Shown here one piece after another: positions 1-11,822 of a stretch of 64,000 nucleotides of DNA (its first letter is position 1; the number at the start of each line of letters is the position of its first letter). The stretch spans positions 10,530,501-10,594,500 of the forward strand of contig JAPNXP010000001.1 of the NCBI GenBank assembly GCA_028753945.1, read 5' to 3'. Position numbers and translations under genes: made by a program. The stretch comes from Hexactinellida sp. DTS-2022. Lineage: Eukaryota; Porifera; Hexactinellida. The notes under the pieces were generated by a model. That model ran no database searches, was not told the origin of the DNA, and worked only from the letters and a program-made list of their open reading frames with translations.

Positions 1-2268
1 AAAGCTTTAATTGGCTTCAACGAGCAAATCAGTAGTTTCTATTGGTACGCATAATCCACTAGTGCCAGTCTCTACAATGGCTCAGTACATTTCATTAATA
101 GAAATTTGCTTATTATACACTATTTTCGTTAATTCCTAGAATTCCCTCTTCCCACTACATTTAATATTTGTTACTTAGGAAGAAACTCACTGGTAAAAGT
201 GAGAGCTAATAATGAACATGTGCTCAACAGCCAGCGAAACTGTAATAATTGCATTATGTTAGATTTAATAATACTTTCAAATTTCTTCTGCTTACTATCT
301 TGATTTTATCTTTTTGTATAATGTATGAGAGAATTTTAATTCTTGAAAACATCCTGTTGGGAAATTAATCTAGCATTCAATCTTTTAATTATGTCTGTTC
401 AGGAAGGTTAGCATACAGTGGGCATGAGTGGTATACTAGTTAACTTGTTTGTGTATGAACTAGTAATCAATTCAATCTTATTCAATCTGGTCTGGGTTGA
501 ACTCTTCACAAATATTATTATCAGTTCATGCTAACAGTTGAAGTAACTTATATGCTAAAATAGTAGTATTCTATTAATTTCTACTTATGGTAATAATTAT
601 AACTTTTTCCTGACACTCGTTTCTATTTGCATTACGAATTCACCTCGTCTTAATTTTCGAATCCTGAAGGAGTCAACCGAAACGAATCCGGGTCTATTAT
701 AGTAGGCAATACTAGGCATGTATCATGTATTTATTTAAAAACAATTTATATGAAGAAAACCTGTTTCAAAAGACCAAACACAATATTTCCCCAAAATACG
801 AGCAATTTCCAGATCCCGAGTTTTCTAGGCATCGAAATTGTAGTGCAATAGAGCTCAGTATAGCGTACCCCTCAGGAATGGGGAATAAGTACCTCCGACT
901 AACCGAGTTTACTTAGAATCAGTATTTAGACGGTCAGATGGTCAGAATGCATATTTCTTTACAAACTGGTTAATAAATTCGTACGAATTAACCCACCGAG
1001 TTTCAGTGGTTCTCAAACTGGTTCGGAGAAGCGATTTATGAGCGACCGCAAAAATTATGTCACTTAATGTTAAGTAATATATACTTCAAGTATAAGGGAC
1101 CATCATGTATGATAATAATTAATAACTCCTGTTGAATCAATATCACTTGTGGAAACTGCGAATTTACATACTCATAGGTTATAAATATACCACACTGGAA
1201 ATAATTAGGGTTGAGTTTGTCTAGTCCAAAACCAGTTTTGGATGGACAGTGGACAAAACCAGACGAAACCTCAATTAAATTTAATTGAGAAATTAAAGAA
1301 ATTTAATTTAATTGCTGTTGTATTGGTCCAATATTATAATACTTGTTTAAAGTTTATTGAACATATGTATGGGTCATGTATTAACTAATTTAATTTAATT
1401 ATTGTTGGAATCATGCATATTATATTACTATATTCACATGTATTTGAATAGACTATATTATAATACTTCGGTAGTGACATTTTCTATAAAGTAAATAGTA
1501 CTAAATACACATACGTATTTTAAATATTTAAGGTTTTGATTAGTTTGTCGAATTTTTTGGTTTTGGACGGTTTAAACCTGGTTTTAATTACTTGGACAAA
1601 CCTACCAACCCTGGAAATAATGCCGATTATATGCAATTTATCCGAATGGGAACACATGCCCTGTACATTTGTTGTGAGAATGAATATTTCATAATCGTGT
1701 TTTATTATTTCCATTATTATATACAGTAAAACCTCGTTGGTACGAACACGGTTAATACTAAATTCTGGTTAGTACGAACACTATTTCAATCCCCTTCAAA
1801 TCATTTTTAATATAAATGACACTGTTTAATACGAATTCCGGGTAAGGCGAACGCATTTTGGTGCTCCCTGGTGTTCGCACTATGTTGCAGGGGTTTATCT
1901 AGGATTTTCTTGGCACTTTATTATGGAGGTATAAATTTTCCGGCACCCTAAAGGTATTAGCCATAATACATAATCAGTATAATTCACTGATGCGGCACTA
2001 TTTTAAGGAAGTAAATTGCTACGGTGCACAAACAGTTGATTATCCAAGCATTTCTGGACCAGAAAATCTGGCCATACATCCGGCACCTAAATCGAATCGC
2101 AATTAACGCACTTTTTTACCACAACTGATGCCTGCCAGTGCCTGCCACCTAAAAGTGCCGGCCAGGCACCTAGATAAACCCCTACTATGTGTACTGTATA
2201 TGTTTTATATATCGCATTCTAGGTTAGTTCACAAGCTGCTTACGTCATACGTAACCTCGTTTCTGCAG
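1..2268. other. Upstream intron or intergenic sequence of the ARM-repeat gene
   Basis: This AT-rich stretch has no convincing coding exon on either strand; the open frames present are short and lack family motifs. Because the first ARM exon at 2269 starts with a partial codon after a splice acceptor, at least part of this region must be intron of a gene that enters from the left. A pogo/Tc1-type relic lies at about 1720-1892. Confidence 0.6.
1720..1892. mobile_element. MITE, pogo/Tc1-mariner-like
   Basis: It begins tacagtaaaacctcgt and contains the phrases 'gttaatac' and 'aatacgaattccggg' that recur in relics near 7390, 15310 and 17870. It has no coding capacity. The terminal motif and TA-type ends point to a Tc1/mariner/pogo-derived non-autonomous family. 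The family assignment is by resemblance. Confidence 0.55.
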
Positions 2269-5200
2269 ATCAGAACCAAATTAAATTTGTGGAATGTGGC
2301 GTGTTGGAGCCTCTGTATAACATGCTACTCACAAAGCAGCACAGCTCAATGATCGCATCCCTCGCGGCTCTAAGGAATCTATCTATTCACCCGAAGAATG
2401 AGGTCCCTATCATGAACGGAGGGTTTCCTGAATTACTCTCTGACATTATAAAGGAATCTAAGTCTCCTGAAATGCTTAGCCATGCTATAGGGACTATAAG
2501 GTACACTACACTAGTTATATTATCAATGTTAGTATTACTTGTATATTGGTATATAAATCAGGCTCTCAAAGATGAATTTAATGTGTTGGCTGTACTATAG
2601 GTATTTCCTAATATTCATTCATATTACATAAATTAGTTTGGAGGCACAATTGCTTATCTTATTTCGCACAACTAATCTAACTCGATTCACTTATTTTGCT
2701 TATCTGCTCCATATTATTCAATGAATATGGACAAGATACTGTAGATTACTACTGGTTATAAATGTTAGGGAATTATTGTAAGTTTATATAATACAAGGAA
2801 ATATAATGTATTTATGGTATCACAATGGTATAATACAGCATTTTGAGTAGATCAAAAATTACGTATCTGCAATCATAATATTCTACTTGTAATTTGGCTA
2901 CCCTCCACTGTTTATGCTATGTAATACTACTAACTAAATTAATTTTTCAATTAATCATTGGACCTTGCTATTGAATGGAGTATTATACAATGAATTAGAC
3001 AATTATTAGTGAGATTACATGTAAGCTGAATCATTATTATTCATTATATTATAGGTTTTTAAAATCTTCGCCTGTCTATACAATGAAATTTAATGAACGT
3101 ACACTGAGATAGGCTCCACATAGTGAAATTTGTTCGTATAATCCATAAATTAGTTTAACTGGAGTTATTTGCATGCGTTTGTATAGGCTAGGGGAAATTT
3201 AACCTTATACTCCTTAACTGATATTCGCCTTATCTGTGTTCGTATTAACTAACGAATGTCTACCGTATGCTAGGTTGCAAATTTATAATACCCTAATTCT
3301 TCTAGTTACAGATGACATTTATACTGTACATATTTACTAGCTAGTACTAGTGTGTCTTGTGTTCAGCAAACTCTACAGAAATCAAATGCAAACATCCACG
3401 CATCCATGAATATTGAGAATAATATCCACCACTATCTCGCAAATTTGGCAATTTATGAGAGTACGTATTTGATTTTTTGCTAGCGTCCAATTTGAACCCA
3501 CATGGAGAGATTAAATTTGAGCTAGTCATGCTCTACTTTGTGAGTAGGTTCCAGTTCTAGTGTAATATTTGAAACAATTTGGATTTACCACACAAATTGA
3601 TGCTATGTAAATTTCTGAGTGAATACTGAATAAGTCATTAATTTCTTTGAATATTCAGATGATTACAATTAATGAAATTAGCTGTTAAAACTATCACATC
3701 AAGCTATAAAAAATTTTTATTGAATGGGCCAAATATTATTTGTTAATTCAGTAAACAGTTTAACAGCTGCTACCTAGAATGTTGAGGGTTGCGCCAACGT
3801 TTCTTTATGATAATTCATATTATCTTACTTGTCCAAGGTTAATATTTGCATTACAATACATAGAATGCATTGATTGATGCGATCATATTACTTTCTGGTT
3901 ATGCGACAACAGTCATAAGACAAGTTGGCTTATATTTGAAATTTTGATTAGATCGTTTTATTGCTCCATGCTCCAAATTTCATTGAATTCATACTGCTTG
4001 CTCTCTTGTAACGACGTTTCTAAGCCAGTTAGCACATATTCATAATGTATTGAAAGTATTCATCCTTTCATAATATACGTTGATTAATAATCTAATTTGT
4101 CTCAGTGCACATAATTAATTGGGTGATCATACATACACACTATAAACAATGAAATGTTTTGACTGGTCGCCTCGTCAAATGCACTCCAATAACTTATATT
4201 ATTCAAGAATTCGAATGATCGACTAAAATAATTTTAACATTTTACCAGAAATTTCTCTATTACCGGTAAGTTATTTATTACCAGAAATACAACTGCTGTT
4301 AAATTATTATTTCATTCGTTCCTCATAACACAAACACCAGGGGACCATTAAATTCGCGTGTGCCATTTGTTTTCCAAAGGCTCTGAAGGGAATCGAAACA
4401 GTGTACCTATTAACGCCTGATTTCGAATAAAGTAAGATCTGTTGTGGAATTTTGATTTTCTTCAAATTAAGAATTGTCTGTTAAACCATTAGACTAAATA
4501 ATGAAATTTAAAGACGTCACGGTTGGTCAAGAGGTGAGAGTTAAATTGAATGAAACTGAAGACGAGTTGGCTACCGGGATTGTCCGGTATAAAGGTGCTC
4601 TTGTGTCACTTGGTGGATTATGGGTCGGAGTGGAGCTCACCGCTAAACTCGGTACTTCCAATGGGCTGTACAAAGGCAACCAGTACTTCTCCTGTCGAGA
4701 GGGGTACGGAGTATATATGAGGGCTGGGGCTCTCTCGCTGCTGACCAGACAGAGGAAGCTCTATGACGCATACCGAAAGATAGGCCCCTCTTTTGTACAG
4801 GACGATCTGTTCCGATCTACCAGGAAACAGACACAGCCTGAGCTCAAATACTCTGGTATCATTTCCCAATCCTACCTAATGAAAGCGAAGTCTGCTTTTC
4901 GTAGTCCCCGAATGGAGACCTGCAACCCGATCTCAATCTTCAACTATCAAGTCAGAGATACTCCCTAGTCCGAGGCCGCTAATTTACTATTCGAATACTC
5001 TAATAGCTTTATAGCATGTGGTTTCGTCAGATCTGTTTGTGTGCTACCAGCTTAAACCACTCTTTACAACATATATTAATTATTCGTACAATATTGTATA
5101 ATTTATTGTAATATTAATTTATTTAACACTGACGGTCAAAAATACAGTCGACTCCGCTTAACAGAGCCACCGGTTAATAGATTTCTCCGCTTGAGCCTTA

Positions 5201-7190
5201 ATGGGTCAAGATTTCACAGGATTTATAGGACGGAATGACAGTTTGGCTTAAAATATCTTGGTTGATAGATTTCTCCGCTTATTCGGGTCAAAGTAACCTG
5301 GTATCGAGGTGACTCTATTAAGCGGAGTCGACTGTATTGCGCATCTGCTTAATTTCCATAGGAATACCATTATGAATTTATGATTATGGTTTAAACGAAT
5401 TTGATATTTCGTTGATCCTTTCATTACAAAGAGATATTTTTGAAAGTTGTAAATAGCAGATTCAGTTTGTAGTACGTATATGTATTCTAGAGGCTAGGGG
5501 AAATTATAATTTATTTGTTATGACCCCCAATTCGTTTGATTTCAAACAAGTGTTCTAATTCCAATAATTGTACTATTAAACTCTGTACTACTGGCAATCG
5601 AGACGACACGATCTATGGCTTTTGTGTTTACACAATATATTTTGGAATTTTAACTTATTAATTAATTAATTTATTAATAATACATTACCTAGGTGACCCC
5701 AGGAAACTGAAACTGAAAGTTAATTCAGTTTCAATTGAAAATGAATTCTATTTATACCTTAAACCCCAAGTCATCCCCGGGTTTTAACCAATATGAAATT
5801 ATACCCGACTGTGTCAGCAAAACATCACTTTCAAATTAATTGTGTCTCAAATATGTTTGTTTCCTATCATTATCCTAATAATAGTTGACAGCGTATTATC
5901 TCATTGTTGAGCAATCTATTGTTAATGTTGTTCCATTACCACCGCAATTAATGGCGATACTGAATTACGTAGCTCGTGTCTCACAATAGTTATATAAGTT
6001 ATGATAAGTTATTAAAACCCTTAGAATATTTAACGAATTTTGTCAGGATTTGCTGATTACTTGTTTCATTGATTAGTTTATTTGCTGATTATCCATTTAT
6101 TTGTTTGCTATCTGCAGTTAAGTAAATGTTTATGGTTTAACCATATAATGCCGTGGTTTAATTATATAATGCCGTGATTTAAACATATAATGCCGTGGTT
6201 TTTAAACATATAATGCCGTGGTTTTTAAACATATAATGCAGTGGTTTTTAAACATATAATGCCGTGGTTTTTAAACATATAATGCCGTGGTTTAACGTTC
6301 AAGGTTTAGTTACAGTTCTACACCTACTTGTCGACGTGTGAATCTGTATGAAGTGGAATATGGTAAAAACTACAAATCAGTATTGTTGTTCATTCTTCCC
6401 AAAGGATTAAATGGTATATAGAAAAGCAGCTACTGTATCAACGAGCTTAACATACGTAGTTTAGAGTGATGGGTGGGGATGGGGGCATCCGGGGCAAATG
6501 CCCTGAATTAAAACATTATGCCCCGTATCCCAGCCAGATTGTAGTATAATTTCACGGGGAATGCCCCGGATTTATACTAAAGCCCCTCCCTTGTTCTGGG
6601 GTAGCCAGATCCTGCGACCGCCCCTGTCTCTATTCATTTGTATTTCTAGGAACTTGTGCACACAAGAGCAGCACGAGACGCTGGTCAGACAGTACAACAT
6701 TCCCTCCGTTCTATCCGAGAAGATGGGTCAGGAAGAGCTCAGGAGCGAACAGGTGCAAGGAGAGATAACCTCTTGTCTGGCAGTGCTCGCCTCCTACCAG
6801 AGCATACGCCCCTCTCTCGTCGCGCTATACGACAACAAGTTCCTAGAGGTAGCAGTCAACTGGGCAGAGAAGGGATTCAACGAAGTCCGCTACAACACAC
6901 TGGGGATACTGGGCTATCTGAGTGAGAACGAGGAAAGTCGTGAGGTGCTGCTAAACAAGACAAGGATTCTGGAAGTTATTAAGAACTTCCTCCAATCTTT
7001 TGAGGCACCCTGTGTCCACATTGGACTATGGGCCATCCAGCAGTTATTGAATAACGCATCTGATAGCACAAAGGAAGCTATTCGGAACTGTGGATTAGAA
7101 CTGTTAGTGAAGAGACACACTGTTAATCACGATGTCAAGGAGATCTCTGACATGGCTTCTAATATTCTGGTGGTTTTAAGCACAAAATGA
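2269..7190 (+). CDS. ARM-repeat protein, last two coding exons (5' part outside the window or unseen)
   Basis: Exon A is 2269..2500 and exon B is 6650..7190 (stop). The acceptor before A is ttctgcag and the donor after it is AG|gtacac; the acceptor before B is tatttctag. Both junctions are phase 2 and rebuild an Arg codon, giving the continuous sequence HAIGTIR-NLCTQEQHETL, which fits armadillo-repeat helix spacing. The visible part is about 256 residues with roughly five ARM-like repeats, such as ECGVLEPLYNML, ALRNLSIHPKNEV and LGILGYLSENEESREVL. ARM solenoids bind partner proteins, so a scaffold or adaptor role like Vac8 or beta-catenin relatives is plausible, but I do not recognise the orthologue. 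Exon A starts in phase 1, so upstream exons must exist. The 4149-bp intron contains a complete CAP-Gly gene, a minisatellite and several MITEs. Coding sequence is less GC-rich than in the genes after 20 kb. Confidence 0.75.
4501..4968 (+). CDS. Small CAP-Gly domain protein nested in the ARM-gene intron
   Basis: This is a single-exon gene of 155 residues. A CAP-Gly domain fills about residues 5-80: TGIVRYKG, then GGLWVGVEL, then YFSCREGYGVYM. These are the usual GxVRF/W-GVEL/YF-C-GxFV landmarks of microtubule plus-end domains that bind EEY/F tails. The signature GKNDG loop reads GTSNG, so two of the residues that normally contact the acidic tail are changed and binding may be altered. The C-terminal 75 residues are basic and Ser-rich with no domain I know. 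It lies entirely inside the intron 2501..6649 of the ARM gene, on the same strand. A YAG lies 8 nt before the ATG (4490-4492), after a T-rich run. No introns and no frame breaks. The family (CLIP, CYLD, CEP350, KIF13B and others) cannot be assigned. Confidence 0.75.
   Translation: MKFKDVTVGQEVRVKLNETEDELATGIVRYKGALVSLGGLWVGVELTAKLGTSNGLYKGNQYFSCREGYGVYMRAGALSLLTRQRKLYDAYRKIGPSFVQDDLFRSTRKQTQPELKYSGIISQSYLMKAKSAFRSPRMETCNPISIFNYQVRDTP
5143..5336. mobile_element. MITE with 18-bp perfect terminal inverted repeats
   Basis: The ends tacagtcgactccgctta and taagcggagtcgactgta are exact reverse complements flanked by TA, as for Tc1/mariner/pogo elements. Length is about 194 bp and it is non-coding. 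Degraded relatives appear near 15740-15875 and 18660-18775 inside PARP3 introns. Confidence 0.75.
6120..6300. repeat. Minisatellite, about 23-24-bp unit, 7-8 copies
   Basis: The unit is approximately 'acatataatgccgtggttttta', in tandem, with an early AT-richer variant. It lies in the large ARM-gene intron. There are no unique spacers, so it is a tandem repeat and not a spaced array. Confidence 0.9.
6467..6626. mobile_element. hAT-like MITE, relative of the copy at 30379
   Basis: It shares blocks with 30379-30544, such as 'gcatccggggcaaatgcc', 'tttatactaaa' and the end 'cgcccctg'. The relic ends 23 nt before the exon B acceptor of the ARM gene, so this insertion sits in or near that exon's polypyrimidine tract. 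Confidence 0.65.
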
Positions 7191-7387
7191 GGGCACTAGT
7201 ACTCTGTTTCGCGAGTTTATACTCTTTATTGGACAACAATATGTAAATTTTTTTAGTGTTTTTGTAATATGTTGAGGTGAATATCTAACAGAAGTTTTAA
7301 TTCTGGTTTATATATTTATATTTGTGTTAAATCGAATTCTGAACCAATACAATGCTGTAGAACGCAATCCGCAATTACCAAATACCA

Positions 7388-7590
7388 TATAGTATAGTAG
7401 AACCTCATTAAAGTCATTGTTATGAACACCACAGTAAAAATGTGTTCGCTTAGCTTTATCCGCGATCCGGTATTAGTATTAGCCAATATTTATTTGTATC
7501 GAAAAGGCTTTGAAGTGACTAAAATAGTGTTCGTATTAACCTGAATTTGTATTAACCGTATTCGTACTAACTAACTTCTGCTGTAATATC
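7388..7590. mobile_element. Degraded pogo/Tc1-like MITE
   Basis: It starts 'tagtagaacctcatta' and contains 'gtgttcgtattaac' and 'gtattaaccgtattcg', matching the family of 1720-1892 and 17867-18030. It is non-coding and strongly diverged. Confidence 0.5.
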
Positions 7591-8305
7591 TGTTGGAAAG
7601 TAATTTCTTAAGTACTTATTAAGCCTATATATATTTCCATCCTTTGGTTCTTGCAACAGGACGGCTATGGAGATTTTGTTGAGATTCGGGAATAATAATT
7701 ACTATAATTATGTGGACACAAGGAATAGCAAGTGTCAGTACGTTAAAGCTACATCCTACTATTATATCATCCGACAAAATGTACATTAACAATTGTCCAA
7801 TCGACGAAATAGCCTCTACGATTGATCCGTCGATAATGTGTCCGATTACCAGAACATGACACTATTTTGTTTATTTGGTTTATACCCTGTTAATTAACTA
7901 TTTGTTGGGTTTTATAGCTGAACAATATTAACTTTTTGATCAACCATTCCCTATTTTATCGAATATCCTATTAATACATTTGAACTCCACTATATATTTG
8001 ACTTATGATGAATTGTAGTCACTACCGTTGATAATCAAGTGAGGAGTGCCAGCAATGGCAGAACCCGCTTCTCGCTTCAATTAAATGAAAGCTACACTAC
8101 TGAAGTCTTGGGTTACAAATATTATACTACCTTGCTTGAGCTAATTATATATTCCAGATTTATTCGAATCACTCTACAGGTTCGTATAGTGTGAGTATAG
8201 CTGTGAATCTGTTTTCAAAACAGCTTGAACTTAGAAAATACTTGCAAGTATAAAAATGTAATACAACATTACAAATTACAATGGATTATTACAAGATTAA
8301 TTAAT

Positions 8306-8735
8306 ACAGGGTTGCCAACCTCTGAAAACAAAAAAGCGGGAGATTTTGCCAATTTTGGCGGGAGTTCTACCAAAAAGCGGGAGACTCAATATATATGCTA
8401 TTTTTAAAAATCTATCATGAATAGAACGATATAATATGATTATTTAGTATGTTTTGATATCTACAATTAGGAAAAAAACTTGGTACTTGATAAAAACTGA
8501 AAATTAAAAACTACAACTAAAAAAACTTGAGAAAAAAATAAAACTAAAAAAATTTGTTGCTCGTAGGTTGACTAATTTACTTGAATAATTTAAACAAATC
8601 CCGTTATTTCACTTAATTATCATAAAATCTAAAAATATAAACAATTTCAAAAAAGCGGGAGTTTTAAAAGTTTGGCGGGAGGTCGGGAGGATGAGAGAAA
8701 AAAAGGCAAAAAAGCGGGAGGGTTGGCAACCCTGA
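8306..8735. mobile_element. hAT-like MITE, about 430 bp
   Basis: The left end cagggttgccaacc is the inverse of the right end ggttggcaaccctg. An approximately 7-8-bp direct repeat (attaata) flanks both sides. CAGGG-type ends and an 8-bp-class target duplication are hAT hallmarks. The interior is AT-rich with a repeated 'aaaaagcgggag' motif and no transposase. Confidence 0.7.
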
Positions 8736-8906
8736 TTAATATAATATTTTTGAACACACTTTATACGTATAATAACTGTGAATAATAGGGACCAAGATTT
8801 GTTAAAATAATCTTATAAAACGGTTACAATGTGTTAGCCAGAGAGATGGTTATATATATATATACGTATACGTATATATCCCAAATTTAACCGTCTTTGT
8901 AGGTTT

Positions 8907-9008
8907 ACAGGTAACCTCCCAAAGCGGCACCTCCGAGTAGCGGCAACCTCCGAGAAGCGGCACAAAATCATTCTCCCGATGGGTGCCGCTTTGGGAGGTT
9001 TACCTGTA
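8907..9008. mobile_element. Short palindromic MITE
   Basis: The ends 'caggtaacctcccaaagcgg' and 'ccgctttgggaggtttacc' are inverse copies. Internally 'cctccgagtagcggcaac' is repeated. A longer relative with the same phrases lies at 45058-45243. Confidence 0.7.
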
Positions 9009-9062
9009 ATTGTATTGGTTCATAATACTACAGCATTAGACATATCTTCCTGCATTATACAG

Positions 9063-9828
9063 TACGAACCCTTCGGTCTCGGTCGCTTTGCTACCTTTGT
9101 TCGTTCGTGTAGACACTACGCGACACAATCCAAGGCCGATTTGAGGTCTTGACCTCCTCCAAAAGCACTCGTATTCCTGTGGCTTGTAAATTCCACGTAC
9201 TACTTAATTAATTAAGTTCAGTAGTATGTTGCTATTTGGGAGCCAAGGTATGTCAACTAATTAATAAAATGTTATTTACCAACCAAGGATTTAGAATTTG
9301 CATAATGTTTAATTAATTCGCTGCCTTACACTCATCAATAAACCATCCCCCCCCCCCTAGTTACGCCCCTGCTTCTAATGCTAATATTAACATATCGGTT
9401 AACTGATCTCTAAGATCCGTAACCGTTAACCAGAATTAGCGGCGGTTAACCGAATCCAGCCTTGCCTTTAATATTTTCTTAAGTACGAAATGTAGCAGTA
9501 TTGAAAAGCAAAAGCTGAATCTTACTAATTATGTAGTAGAGTTAAATGTTCTACTGCGTTTAAACCTATTTAATAAAGAGAATAGGACTGAGAAGCTGTC
9601 TTATTCTCTCAAAAATACTTGAGATAATATCTGGGTTAGTAAATATCCTCCACCAAATACCAACACAATAAAATGAATTAAGTTTTAGTATGTTATTTAC
9701 TAGCCACAGGTTAACTTACTTATTATTAATGTTTTTAGCGGAGGGAAAGGCGCCCGTTAATTGTGTTCCGTAGCGCCTAACACGAACGAACAAAGGTCCT
9801 GAAGCGATCGAGACCGAAGGGCTCGTAG
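9063..9828. mobile_element. DNA-transposon relic with about 60-bp terminal inverted repeats
   Basis: The left end (9063-9125, 'acgaacccttcggtctcgg') is matched in inverse by the right end (9768-9828, 'cgagaccgaagggctcgt'). An isolated copy of one end occurs near 19795-19828, so the family is dispersed. The interior has no recognisable transposase. Confidence 0.65.
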
Positions 9829-10216
9829 ATTTTAAAATGAAATAGTTTGTTGATATGAAGGAATCCAAGGACAACATTTACGGGGTTGCATTAGTTATAT
9901 TCCTGTTTTTGTCATTAGTTAGTTACTCCTTGTGTAGGACTAAAGAGCGCATGCGCGCTATTTTATTATACTTTAGTTTGATTTGTGACATTTTGTGTAA
10001 TACGAATCGAATTCCCCCATCCAAAGAAATTAATAGCAAAGTACCAGATTGGATTGTCAAATGCAAAAATTGACAGATTCACAAATGTATAAATTGTACA
10101 CGTATGTCAAAGCCATTTATGAACATATGAACACATTAATTGTACCATTATATATAACGAAAAAGGATCTAAAACACACACAACACAACTGGTAACAAAA
10201 ATTATTTGGCTGAACA

Positions 10217-11822
10217 TTAAAACTTCATCGACCTCCATGCTATTTTATCCTGAATCTTTGATTGAGCTGACATGAGTCCTCTTATATACTTCAGGAAGAG
10301 AACAGCTTCTTTGTCTACCAACCTCTCGCACAGAATTTTGAGTATCGGGGTTTCAGTCGGGAACATAAAGTTGAGTATGTTAGGCTTGGCTTTACCCTTT
10401 GTATCTTCGAACAGACTAGCGATGATAGCAACGTCATGCATGTCCAGGTAGATTGAGCCGGCGTATTCGTGTTGAGACAACCTGTCCCAGTTCCAGAGGG
10501 ATAGTTGGACGACTTTAGAGTTCGCGAGGAGTTTATTGAGAGGAATCTCAACAGATAATACTTCATTAAAGAGAGATGATAGTGTTTTCCTGTGGCATTT
10601 TGTCTTCAAAGTCTTCATTTCTTTCTGTTTGGGTAGGAGATCAACAGAGATGTAGGGATTGCACGAACCTGTGAAGATGTCCATTATCGGGAAATTCTCA
10701 CCACGAATTATTGATATGTTCAGGGTACCCTTGCTTGATTGATAGTAGCACTGAATGATAGATACCCATTATTCTGCTGAAGGCTGGTGTTAGTTTTGGC
10801 TAGTTCGCAGTAGTACATGCCAATTAAGCATTTTGTATCTAAATTATAGAGTTTAAAATAATTCTGAAGGTTCTCGAACTCGACAGTATGCAACCTCTCC
10901 TCACTCAGCCCATCACCTTTCGCATAGAAGAACTGGTACAACACCTCAAGACTCAGATATAGACGTTTGTACTCGCCCTCAGCTCGTAGCTTACTGTCCT
11001 TGTACTCGATTAGTATCTTCGTTACTTTCGACCACAGTTCGTTAAGAAGCATAATAAAGTGGTCTTCTGTGAGAGTCTGACATGAAACTTGGATATTGCT
11101 AAGTGCTAACCATCCATTGCATTAGCGGATCGACTGCAGAATCAAACTCGATATCAGGATTTTGTGATAAGAACTTCTTATAATTTTCACTAAACTGACT
11201 CTCGAAAGAATTTCCCAAAACTATTATCATCTGTGACTCTGTATTCTTAACTTCCGCGATGAAGTTATCTAGCAATTCTTGTAGTTGGCTTATAGGGAAC
11301 AGTTCAGGACATAAATTATTGGAAGTGGACTCCCATTTAAGTATAGAGGGCACCTCCTTCAGATAGTACTCAGCAAGAGACACATTGTTTAACAACAAGC
11401 ATACATTCTCATCAATTGCAAATATCTTCTTCGTATCAATTCCCTCTTTGATAGTCTTCTCTATAGCTCTAACTTATTCAACAGAAGATTTGAGAAGTTA
11501 CATCTATATCTCCTCCTACGACGGTATGCTCGGTAACAAAATTGAATGTGTCTACTCCACTCAGGGGCCACTGGAGCCGTTCATAGAATTGATAGCACTG
11601 CTCAAAGCAGAGAGAGGTGTCAAGTGCTGATGACGTTATCTTCATGTTGCTGTACGTGTCGATAATCTTTCCTGAATCGTATTTGACCATTAGTTCGAGA
11701 CAAAGCTTTGCAATTGATGGAGGCAAATTTTCAGCTTTAATACTGGGACTATTCTTTCCTATTAATTCTGGACAAACAAACCCACAATACACACACATAA
11801 CAATTGTGTTTTTAATATACAC
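10217..11822 (-). pseudogene. UNC13-family (Munc13-4/BAIAP3-like) 3' fragment, frame-broken
   Basis: Read on the minus strand, pieces follow the order of UNC13 proteins. An MHD1-like part comes first (CFEQCYQFYERLQWP, about 11478-11760), then a segment with VCLLLNNVSLAEYYLKEVP. An MHD2-like part follows (LYLSLEVLYQFFYAKGDGL, ending LIGMYYCELAK), then a C-terminal C2 domain (GTLNISIIRGENFPIMDIF to 10217). UNC13 proteins prime vesicles for SNARE-driven fusion. The pieces lie in different frames: there are breaks near 11480, near 11105 and near 10730, and no normal introns bridge them. The 5' half of the protein is missing. Homology stops where a Tc1-like MITE begins (about 11818). Absence of introns over 1.6 kb would fit a processed copy, but I see no poly-A tail. 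Some breaks could be sequencing indels; three together favour a pseudogene. Confidence 0.65.

Larger units (their letters stand above)
7191..10216. other. Gene-free AT-rich spacer filled with transposon relics
   Basis: No coding frame with family similarity is visible. It holds a pogo-like relic (about 7388-7590), a hAT-like MITE (8306-8735), a palindromic MITE (8907-9008) and an element with about 60-bp terminal repeats (9063-9828). Confidence 0.6.

Noticed and set aside
725-916. 63-residue frame near the left edge
   Set aside because: No similarity, AT-rich, surrounded by non-coding sequence.
6120-6300. CRISPR-like regular repeat
   Set aside because: Units are directly tandem without unique spacers and the genome is animal.
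11053-11110. A possible 34-bp GT/AG intron in the UNC13 fragment
   Set aside because: Too short for a real intron and the enclosed text continues the UNC13 helix pattern in another frame; a frame break explains it better.
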